Positions 56,840 to 64,000 of a DNA stretch of 64,000 nt are shown in pieces. Positions within the stretch are counted from its first letter, which is position 1; each line of letters starts with the position of its first letter. Source of the DNA: Saprospiraceae bacterium (lineage in GTDB: Bacteria > Bacteroidota > Bacteroidia > Chitinophagales > Saprospiraceae); the NCBI GenBank assembly GCA_029262995.1, contig JAJCYH010000012.1:1-64000 (forward strand). The letters are read 5' to 3'. The position numbers and the translations under genes are program-made. The notes under the pieces are model-generated. The model did no database searches. It was not told the origin of the DNA and saw nothing but the letters and a program-made list of their open reading frames with translations.

Positions 56840-58777
56840 ATGCCAAAGATCAGCGTTGTCATCGTCAGTTATAATGTCAAATATTTTTTAAGGCAATGCA
56901 TACAGTCTGTTCTAAATACAAAAGTAAATGCTGAACTTGAGATCATAGTCGTAGACAATGCATCTTCTGATGGATCTGCAGATATGGTGCGAAAGAAATT
57001 TCCACAGCTAATTTGCCTATCAAACAACGAAAATTTGGGCTTTTCCAAGGCCAATAATCAAGGATTTAAAATAGCTACTGGAGATTTCATTCTTATCCTT
57101 AATCCAGACACAATTATCGAGGAAAATACCTTGGCGACCTGTCTAACCTACCTCCTTGACAATACGGGAGTAGCTGCAGTTGGCGTAAGAATGGTTGATG
57201 GCACCGGTAATTACCTTCCCGAATCGAAAAGAGGCTTTCCTTCACCGCTAAATTCATTGTTTAAAATATCAGGATTATCTTCCTTACTTACAAGTTCTAA
57301 ACTGTTTAATGGTTATTATTTAGGCCACTTGGATGAATTTGAAACCAGTGAGATGGACGTCCTAAGTGGTGCATTCATATTTATTGAAAAGCATACGCTT
57401 GACAGAATTTCTGGATTTGATGAAGACTACTTTATGTATGGTGAGGATATTGAGTTAAGTTATCAGATCAAGTCACTTGGTAAAAAAATTGTGTATCTCC
57501 CTACATCAACGATAATACATTTCAAAGGAGAAAGTACTAAGAAATCGAGTTTAAATTACCTAAGACGATTTTATGGAGCAATGCAGATATATTCTTCAAA
57601 AAGACATTCTACCGGTTCTTGGATATGGAATTTGATACTTAATATAGGCATACTATTTGTTGGGATTTCTGGTTTGTTTAAATCTATTTTTACGAAGATA
57701 TTACTGCCACTGATAAGCGTTTTGGCACTATTCGGGTTGACCAAGGTCCTGCAAAAATTTTGGGCAATTTATCACTTTAAAGATGCTTCGTATTATCAAA
57801 ATGCGAATAATGAGATTACAATATGGCTATTATGTTTGGCAATCGTAGCGATCTATTATTTTTGGGGACATTTCGATCGGCAATATTCAATAAGACAATG
57901 GATCTATGCTGCTGTTTCTTCAATACTGCTTCTGTTATCAATGTATGGATTGTTTCCTATGGAATGGAGGTTTTCTAGACTGATATTATTGGTGCTTTTG
58001 TTTCTTTCACCAGTGGTTTTGTTTTTGTTTAGAACTATAGCCAATAAATTCAGAATTAACGAATGGTCCTTTTTGGGAGAGCTAGACAAACGTATATTCG
58101 TAATAGGTTCGGAGTCATCGTTCAATAAAGTAAACTCTATCCTCGAATACTTTTACAGAAAGATAAGTCATTTACAAAAAATTGACATTGAAGAAAATCC
58201 TGGCATTATTGAAGACAAAAATCAATTTGCTAATGTTGTCCAGCTTTATGAGATTAATGAAATAATTTTCTGTACCAGAGATATTGCAACTGAAAGTATA
58301 TTCAAACTAATAGCTTTTCTGGATAAGAACATCTCTTTTAAAATTGCCAATAATGATAATACAAGTATTTTGGGCAGCAGTTCCAGAAACACTCTTGGAG
58401 AGTGGTATACATTGGATTTTGATTTTAAAATAAAAAAAGAGTTTCACAAAAGAACAAAGAGAATTATTGACCTGCTTTTTTGTTTTATCTTGATATTGGT
58501 GTTTCCTGTTATCCTGATTTTAAAAACAGGCAAATTAGCTAGGGTATATTCAAAGCTCATTAAAGTGCTTTTTGGTCAAATGACTTGGATTTCCTATAGT
58601 CTAGAAGATGAAAAGATTGAAAGTCTGCCCATCCTAAAAAAAGGTGTTTTTGCTTTTCAAATGTTTAATATAGAAAACGAACCAAACCAATATCACAAGT
58701 GGAACGTTTACTATGCGCAGAATTATAATATCTGGATGGAATTCGAGCAGATCATTAGGCATATTTGGGCTCTTTAA
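56840..58777 (+). CDS. Fusion: GT2 glycosyltransferase, membrane region, Rossmann domain and degenerate sugar transferase
   Basis: 645 aa. Residues 1-250 are a GT2 rhamnosyltransferase-like domain (SVVIVSYNVKYFLRQCIQSV, VVDNASSDGSADMV, NPDTIIEENTL, YFMYGEDIELSYQI). About five membrane helices follow (260-410). Residues 420-540 look like the Rossmann-type domain found before bacterial sugar transferases (KRIFVIGSESSFNKVNSIL). The C-terminus (IIDLLFCFILILVFPVILIL, then GQMTWIS and LPILKKGVFAFQ) resembles the WcaJ/PglC fold, but the catalytic Asp-Glu pair is missing. Likely membrane-bound, working on envelope glycans. Confidence 0.8.
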   Translation: MPKISVVIVSYNVKYFLRQCIQSVLNTKVNAELEIIVVDNASSDGSADMVRKKFPQLICLSNNENLGFSKANNQGFKIATGDFILILNPDTIIEENTLATCLTYLLDNTGVAAVGVRMVDGTGNYLPESKRGFPSPLNSLFKISGLSSLLTSSKLFNGYYLGHLDEFETSEMDVLSGAFIFIEKHTLDRISGFDEDYFMYGEDIELSYQIKSLGKKIVYLPTSTIIHFKGESTKKSSLNYLRRFYGAMQIYSSKRHSTGSWIWNLILNIGILFVGISGLFKSIFTKILLPLISVLALFGLTKVLQKFWAIYHFKDASYYQNANNEITIWLLCLAIVAIYYFWGHFDRQYSIRQWIYAAVSSILLLLSMYGLFPMEWRFSRLILLVLLFLSPVVLFLFRTIANKFRINEWSFLGELDKRIFVIGSESSFNKVNSILEYFYRKISHLQKIDIEENPGIIEDKNQFANVVQLYEINEIIFCTRDIATESIFKLIAFLDKNISFKIANNDNTSILGSSSRNTLGEWYTLDFDFKIKKEFHKRTKRIIDLLFCFILILVFPVILILKTGKLARVYSKLIKVLFGQMTWISYSLEDEKIESLPILKKGVFAFQMFNIENEPNQYHKWNVYYAQNYNIWMEFEQIIRHIWAL

Positions 58778-58820
58778 TAAGGCGTAAATTATTAACTTCA
58801 TCATCTAATCAAAGGCAATT

Positions 58821-60017
58821 ATGGATTTGATAAAGGAAATAAAATCCAAGGTGAAATCACTATATCCTGAATTATTGACCATCAGGCGTCATATTCATGC
58901 TCACCCTGAACTTTCTTTTAAAGAAGAGCAAACGAGTTTGTTTATTCGTAAACATTTGGATCGTGCTGGCATCATTTACAAAGCTGGTTATTGTAAATAT
59001 GGTATTGTCGCAGAGATTAAAGGCACCAAGAGCTCAAAGCTTGTATACCTCAGGGGTGATATGGATGCATTGCCTATTAAGCAAATAAGTGACAAGGAAT
59101 ATCAGTCAAAGATAAAGGGTGTAATGCATGCATGTGGGCATGATGTACATACTACTTGTGTTTTGGGTTCTGCCTTGGTTTTGAATTCATTGAAGCATCA
59201 AATTGATGGTACCATTAAAATCATCTTCCAGCCTGGAGAGGAGAAACTGCCAGGTGGTGCATCAATTATGATTAAGGAAGGTGCTGTAAAAAAGAGCAAA
59301 ACATCAGTAATTTATGGACAACATGTACATCCACCTCTTGAAGCTGGAAAAGTTGGTTTCTTTCCTGGAGAGTACATGGCATCCGCTGATGAACTGTATA
59401 TAAAGGTTATTGGAAAAGGAGGTCATGCAGCCTTGCCAGAAAACTGCATTGATTCTATTCTCGTAGCTTCGGAAATTGTTAGCACCCTTCATCATGTAGT
59501 CTCAAGATATTCTGATCCCCAAATACCTAGTGTGCTAAGTATCGGAAAAATAAATTCTGTAGGTGGCGCAAGCAATATAATTCCAGATGAAGTCATACTC
59601 GAAGGCACTTTAAGGACAATGGATGAAGCCAATAGGATGAAATTACATAAGTTAATCAAGCAGCTTTGTAAACAGCAAGCTGCAGCTTATGGAGCAAAGG
59701 TAAATGTTAGGATCAAGTATGGTTATCCAACACTTAAAAATGATGAACAACTGGTGCATCAATCTATGAGATATGCAACAGATTTTCTAGGTGCTAAAAA
59801 TGTTGTTTTGCTTCAAAAAAGAATGACCGCAGAAGATTTTTCTTACTATTCACAAATGATGCCTGCTTGTTTTTATCGGCTGGGTACTGGAAATATATCA
59901 AAAGGAATTGTTTCACCTGTTCATACGCCGACTTTTGATATTGATGAAAGTGCCCTGAAAGTTGGTGTTGGGCTAATGTCTTATATGGCAATTCGAAAAT
60001 TAAAAGACAAATCTTAA
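58821..60017 (+). CDS. M20 family amidohydrolase/peptidase
   Basis: 398 aa. The metal-binding site elements are HAHPELSFKEEQ, RGDMDALPI, MHACGHDVHTTCVLG, FQPGEEKLPGGASIMIKEG (Glu base) and the late TAEDFSYYSQMMPACFYRLG. It belongs to the IAA-amino acid hydrolase/hippurate hydrolase/N-acetyl-diaminopimelate deacetylase group; the substrate is not decided by sequence. No signal peptide, so cytoplasmic. It is 43 bp after the glycosyltransferase fusion gene. Confidence 0.9.
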   Translation: MDLIKEIKSKVKSLYPELLTIRRHIHAHPELSFKEEQTSLFIRKHLDRAGIIYKAGYCKYGIVAEIKGTKSSKLVYLRGDMDALPIKQISDKEYQSKIKGVMHACGHDVHTTCVLGSALVLNSLKHQIDGTIKIIFQPGEEKLPGGASIMIKEGAVKKSKTSVIYGQHVHPPLEAGKVGFFPGEYMASADELYIKVIGKGGHAALPENCIDSILVASEIVSTLHHVVSRYSDPQIPSVLSIGKINSVGGASNIIPDEVILEGTLRTMDEANRMKLHKLIKQLCKQQAAAYGAKVNVRIKYGYPTLKNDEQLVHQSMRYATDFLGAKNVVLLQKRMTAEDFSYYSQMMPACFYRLGTGNISKGIVSPVHTPTFDIDESALKVGVGLMSYMAIRKLKDKS

Positions 60018-60126
60018 CGTATTACACAAATTTGTTATTTGTATATATCTTATTATCAAAATATTATATCTTATAAAAAAATATAATGTATCTTAGCTGT
60101 CTATTAACGAAGTAGATAAGAAAATT

Positions 60127-61401
60127 ATGGCTAAGATTTTAATTGTCGATGACGACAAAAGTATTCGCAGAACTTTAAAGGATATTCTTGAATTTGAAAA
60201 ATATCAGGTTGAAGAAGCAGAAGATGGATTAAGCTGCCTTGTAAAAGTCAAGCAAGAAAAGTACGATGTAATTATTTTGGATATCAAAATGCCAAAAATG
60301 GATGGCATGGATGCCATTGACAGATTGCAAGACCTCAGCCCAGATATACCAGTAATTATGATCAGCGGTCACGGGGATATTGATACGGCTGTAGAAGCGG
60401 TTAAGAAAGGTGCATTTGACTTTTTATCCAAGCCACCAGATTTAAACCGATTGCTGATTACAGTAAGGAATGCGCTGGATAAATCCACTTTAATAGTTCA
60501 AAAGAAAACGCTTCAGAGTAAAGTCAGGAAAAAGAAAGTTGCAAAAATCGTTGGTAATTCTTCCGAAATCAATATGATAAAGGAAACGATTGAAAAAGTA
60601 GCCCCGACGGATGCAAGAGTTTTAATTCATGGCCCTAACGGTTCAGGTAAAGAATTGGTAGCCCGATGGCTGCATGAATTGTCTAGTAGAAACGAAGGTC
60701 CGATCGTAGAGGTAAATTGCGCAGCAATTCCTTCAGAACTCATTGAATCTGAGTTGTTTGGGCATGAAAAAGGTTCATTTACTTCTGCTCATAAGCAAAG
60801 AATTGGAAAATTTGAATTGGCAAATAATGGAACACTGTTTCTTGATGAGATTGGGGATATGAGCTTAAGTGCTCAAGCAAAAGTTCTTCGAGTATTACAG
60901 GAGAACAGAATAATGAGAGTCGGTGGTGAGAAACAAATTACTGTCGATGTTAGAGTTGTCGCAGCAACCAATAAAGATCTTAGAAAGGAAATTGCAAAAG
61001 GAAGTTTCAGAGAAGATTTATTTCATAGATTGGCAGTAATCATCCTTAGAGTACCTTCCTTAAATGATAGAAGAGACGATATTCCTTGTTTGGTTGAACA
61101 TTTTAATGCCCAAATCTGTAAAGAATATGGCGTCAACACTAAGAAGATCGATACGGCAGCTGTAAAAGAGCTTCAAAGTATTAATTGGACTGGAAATATC
61201 AGAGAATTAAGAAATGTCGTAGAACGATTAATTATTCTTAGTAAAGATAAGATTACAAAAAAAGATGTGCTTGATTATGCGGTTTCTGTTAGCAATAGAA
61301 GAAACAGCATGCAGGACTTGTTTGATAGATTTAACTCTTTTGCTGATTTAAAGAGTTATCTGGAAAAGGAGTATGAAAAGTATAAACATCTTGTAGTGTA
61401 A
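60127..61401 (+). CDS. NtrC-family response regulator lacking a visible HTH
   Basis: 424 aa. Receiver domain at 1-118 (ILIVDDDKSIRRTL, phosphoacceptor Asp in VIILDIKMPKMDG, Lys in FLSKPPD). AAA+ domain at about 140-370: Walker A GPNGSGKELVARWL, Walker B GTLFLDEIGDMS, arginine region FREDLFHRLAVI. The sigma-54 contact loop reads GSFTSA instead of GAFTGA. It ends SFADLKSYLEKEYEKYKHLVV; the C-terminal Fis-type helix-turn-helix of typical members is not present. It may act without direct DNA binding, or with a partner. The NtrY-like kinase at 38-41 kb is a candidate partner. Confidence 0.88.
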   Translation: MAKILIVDDDKSIRRTLKDILEFEKYQVEEAEDGLSCLVKVKQEKYDVIILDIKMPKMDGMDAIDRLQDLSPDIPVIMISGHGDIDTAVEAVKKGAFDFLSKPPDLNRLLITVRNALDKSTLIVQKKTLQSKVRKKKVAKIVGNSSEINMIKETIEKVAPTDARVLIHGPNGSGKELVARWLHELSSRNEGPIVEVNCAAIPSELIESELFGHEKGSFTSAHKQRIGKFELANNGTLFLDEIGDMSLSAQAKVLRVLQENRIMRVGGEKQITVDVRVVAATNKDLRKEIAKGSFREDLFHRLAVIILRVPSLNDRRDDIPCLVEHFNAQICKEYGVNTKKIDTAAVKELQSINWTGNIRELRNVVERLIILSKDKITKKDVLDYAVSVSNRRNSMQDLFDRFNSFADLKSYLEKEYEKYKHLVV

Positions 61402-61432
61402 TATTTTTTATGCAAAAAGTGTTTAAAGTGTT

Positions 61433-62140
61433 ATGGATACAAGGACGAATAATTTAAAAAAGTGGTCTAAAATGAAAGGAGAGAACTCCTGGACCATGTT
61501 CAAAGTAATTGCAGAATTTGTTGACGGGTTTGAGAAGCTGAATACCTTAGGTCCTTGTGTCTCAATATTTGGTTCGGCAAGAACCAAACCCGATCAGAAA
61601 TATTATCAATTAACAGTTGATATTGCAAGAACCCTTGTTAATGAGGGCTACGGTATTATAAGTGGAGGCGGTCCAGGTATTATGGAAGCTGCAAATAAAG
61701 GCGCATACCTTGAAGATGGGCTTTCGATCGGACTAAATATAGAACTTCCATTCGAGCAATCTGGAAACCAATATATCGATCCAGATAAAAACCTTGAACA
61801 CAGATATTTCTTTGTTAGAAAAGTAATGTTTGTTAAATATTCTCAGGCCTTTATTGTCATGCCTGGAGGATTTGGCACACTCGATGAACTATTTGAGACC
61901 ATAACCTTAATCCAAACAGAAAAAATATCTAAGATTCCAGTGATATTGGTAGGTACAGAATTCTGGTCTGGTTTGAAAAGCTGGATTGTTAGCACGGTAC
62001 TGGAAAATTTCGGAAATATTGCAGCCAAAGATCTTGATTTAATTCCAATAGTAGATACGCCAGAAGAGGTACTGGGTATAATTACTGAGTTTTACGGCGA
62101 TTCCTCAGAGCACAAACTAGAACCGAATTATTCACTTTAG
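61433..62140 (+). CDS. LOG family protein (nucleoside 5'-monophosphate phosphoribohydrolase type)
   Basis: 235 aa. The signature GGGPGIMEAANKGAY and PGGFGTLDELFETITLIQT motif are the PGGxGTxxE pattern of the LOG family (lysine decarboxylase-like name is a misnomer). The enzymes cleave nucleoside monophosphates into base and ribose-5-phosphate. It starts 32 bp after the NtrC-like gene and is probably cotranscribed. Confidence 0.9.
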   Translation: MDTRTNNLKKWSKMKGENSWTMFKVIAEFVDGFEKLNTLGPCVSIFGSARTKPDQKYYQLTVDIARTLVNEGYGIISGGGPGIMEAANKGAYLEDGLSIGLNIELPFEQSGNQYIDPDKNLEHRYFFVRKVMFVKYSQAFIVMPGGFGTLDELFETITLIQTEKISKIPVILVGTEFWSGLKSWIVSTVLENFGNIAAKDLDLIPIVDTPEEVLGIITEFYGDSSEHKLEPNYSL

Positions 62141-62156
62141 ACATAGGGTTAGATTT

Positions 62157-64000
62157 TTAATCTGACAATATCCATCTGACTCCCATTCTGAAGTTGGAAT
62201 CAAATTGTGGGTGGTTGACTATCTGGTAATATACTTTTGGTTTTAGCATGTCTGCAAAATTATCAATCCTGAAAAATATTCTAAACTTTTCTACTTGAAA
62301 AATAGCATACACTTCAGTGATTGGATTATAATCTAGATCCTTTGATCCTGGGTAGAATGCACCATTAACGGGCATAAATGCTAACGAACCGTCATTTTGG
62401 ATATTATAATATTGTATACCTAATCTGCTTAAGAGCCTCCTTTTGAAAAGCCTTGTTTGCAAAAACAAATTATGTCTGCTATAAATGGTAGGCAAACGGT
62501 ATACATTATTACTGAAACTTTGGTAGTTGAATTCGTTTTCAAAACCGAAAAATCTCCAGAAAAAATTATGTTTGATGTTGAATTGAATATATTCAATGGA
62601 TGCATTACTTTGATAGGGTAGAGCTTCATTATTATAGGCAATGGCATTATCAATAATGCCTGATTTGGCAGAAAGATTTAGATTTAATTTCTTAAATTTC
62701 AAACCCGCTTCAATATTGGCTTCTGTTATTTTATTGAAGTCGTTATTAAAAACCATTTGTTCTGTAACAACAAACTGTTTTTGATTTAAAGAGGCATCAT
62801 ATCTATTGGTTGCAAAATCTGCATATAACAATATGCTTTTAGTCAGGTTTAGTTTTAAGTCAGCAGCGATCAGAAAATTTCCAATGTTTTCGCCAACACC
62901 AATTTCAGCTCTGCTATGAATGTCCCCTAGTTTGTTATGTACAAATTTGATGTCTGCAAAAAGGCCTAGGTCATGAATATTATTTGTATTTAAACTATTC
63001 TGAAATTTAAGATATCTGTAATCCAAACCTAAAATCAACTTTAAGCTTCTAAACTTTAGAGCAAAATCCAATGTATTGGACCATCTTGAAAAACGATTCA
63101 CTGCTCTTATTCCACGATCTTTGGTTAAATAAGACTTATACAATGTGCTGTCCTCAGGAGAATCGGTGTCATCATCACTAAATCTAAAATACCCTTGTTC
63201 TAGTCGGGTACTTTGATGCAATTGTACGGAAGACATTTTAAGCTTCCAGAAATTATCAATTGAATAACTGAAGTACTGATGCCTGCTATTGGCATCATCT
63301 GTAAATGTTGCTATAGCAGTCCGATCGGTTCTGAAAATAGGATCTACGTAAGCACTGTCAATATCTAAAGTTGCCCCTCCATTATGCAATTCGTTAAAGT
63401 TATTGGCTATGAATAAAGCATATAATTGATGATTGTCTGATTTCTTGGACAGGCCTATGCCAAATCGGGTAAGTTTGGTCTCTTGGTTTTTATAAAACCC
63501 CTCTTGTTTGATTCTCTCAAAATCAATGGACAGATTAATATTATCAGCTAGATTTCTACTGAATTTTGCGTGAACCATGAAATCCTGTTGCCCGGAAAGT
63601 GGACTAAAGTAAAGATCATTATGAGCTCTGTTAAGCTCGTAAAATTTAAATTTTTGTTTTTCTAAGCTGTAAATGTCGTATTGGTGAAAACCCATGTCTG
63701 TGAAAAGACTATTTCTTTCTTTATATAAAATGGCTTGTGCTGAAGATCCAAGATTTCCTAATATTAAAGCACCATTTTGCATTGACCGATGTGGAGCATA
63801 AATCTCAAAATTATTAAGTGTGGTGTCTTTAAATTCAAACTTCTGGTTAAGGTCCTCCATTTGATAATAATTCACATAGGCTTTTTCTTTTGGAGTTTCT
63901 ATTTGAGCGTCGGAAGAATCGTTGGAATTACCATCTTTGCTAATGGAAGGTCTGGTAGCTTGAGCGGAAAGCTTTTCTGAGCCAAGCATTATCAATGATA
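62157..64000 (-). CDS. Putative beta-barrel porin, 5' end beyond the window
   Basis: At least 612 aa. The frame is open to the right edge. The first residues (SLIMLGSEKLSAQA) look like the end of a signal peptide cut after AQA, so the start codon lies just outside the window. The rest is beta-rich, with the EIYAPHRSMQNGALILGNLG, NLGSSAQAIL and PLSGQQDFMVHAKFSRNLAD segments and a C-terminal FRMGVRWILSD strand of the putative porin family seen widely in Bacteroidota. No ligand is known. It is convergent with the LOG-family gene (16 bp between stops). Confidence 0.85.
   Translation of the reverse strand, partial: SLIMLGSEKLSAQATRPSISKDGNSNDSSDAQIETPKEKAYVNYYQMEDLNQKFEFKDTTLNNFEIYAPHRSMQNGALILGNLGSSAQAILYKERNSLFTDMGFHQYDIYSLEKQKFKFYELNRAHNDLYFSPLSGQQDFMVHAKFSRNLADNINLSIDFERIKQEGFYKNQETKLTRFGIGLSKKSDNHQLYALFIANNFNELHNGGATLDIDSAYVDPIFRTDRTAIATFTDDANSRHQYFSYSIDNFWKLKMSSVQLHQSTRLEQGYFRFSDDDTDSPEDSTLYKSYLTKDRGIRAVNRFSRWSNTLDFALKFRSLKLILGLDYRYLKFQNSLNTNNIHDLGLFADIKFVHNKLGDIHSRAEIGVGENIGNFLIAADLKLNLTKSILLYADFATNRYDASLNQKQFVVTEQMVFNNDFNKITEANIEAGLKFKKLNLNLSAKSGIIDNAIAYNNEALPYQSNASIEYIQFNIKHNFFWRFFGFENEFNYQSFSNNVYRLPTIYSRHNLFLQTRLFKRRLLSRLGIQYYNIQNDGSLAFMPVNGAFYPGSKDLDYNPITEVYAIFQVEKFRIFFRIDNFADMLKPKVYYQIVNHPQFDSNFRMGVRWILSD

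Overview
The window is AT-rich, gene-dense bacterial chromosome from a member of the Bacteroidota. Evidence: type IX secretion (T9SS) and gliding genes (porV, porU, a porP/sprF-family gene, gldJ); a T9SS C-terminal sorting domain at the left edge; a SusC-like TonB-dependent receptor; the Bacteroidota-type alternative GlmU, bifunctional Pgi/Pmi and type B L31; and many upstream regions carrying the TAnnTTTG promoter element of this phylum. Class cannot be fixed from sequence alone. A CrtZ-type carotenoid hydroxylase suggests a pigmented organism. Several genes must use GTG or TTG starts.

Layout. 0-8.7 kb is housekeeping: the end of a secreted T9SS protein, an RsmI-like methyltransferase diverging from scpA, atpD-atpC, a membrane protein, then a leftward operon (alternative GlmU, SpeE-like methyltransferase, TPR membrane protein, polysaccharide deacetylase), rpmE2 and yraN. 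8.7-17.3 kb: Pgi/Pmi and a ROK sugar kinase, an AGCS symporter, nadB, a GT4 glycosyltransferase, lgt and an HtrA-like protease. 17.4-17.7 kb holds a stand-alone structured RNA candidate with its own promoter and terminator (6S-like). 17.8-21.4 kb is an export-linked oxidoreductase operon (TIM-barrel protein, GMC oxidoreductase, gluconate dehydrogenase subunit 3-like protein, DUF1761 protein). 21.5-29.7 kb: a lamin-tail/Calx-beta secreted protein, a mobile mystery protein A/B pair whose Fic-type B partner is broken, HAD phosphatase, cyclophilin, MarR-YceI, an ECF sigma factor with a coupled small protein, and rmuC.

29.8-37.4 kb is the most accessory-looking part: small lipoproteins, an IS3-type transposase remnant, a TonB receptor and aminotransferase, tRNA-Ser and tRNA-Pro followed by a ~172-bp tandem repeat that contains mimics of the tRNA-Pro 3' end, and a small XRE-like ORF. 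37.4-41.9 kb has crtZ, an NtrY-like histidine kinase and the RNase P RNA. 41.9-50.7 kb is the T9SS/gliding cluster ending in murF. 50.7-64 kb has an arginase-fold pseudoenzyme, an OmpA protein containing 23 strictly periodic 11-residue repeats, the pyruvate dehydrogenase E2, recR, a three-part glycosyltransferase fusion, an M20 amidohydrolase, an NtrC-family regulator without a visible DNA-binding domain, a LOG-family protein, and a putative porin running off the right edge.

The observations I rate highest are the 6S-like RNA locus, the 11-residue repeat block in the OmpA protein, the tRNA-derived tandem repeat and the decayed mobA/mobB pair. I did not find a defence island, CRISPR array or intact mobile element.
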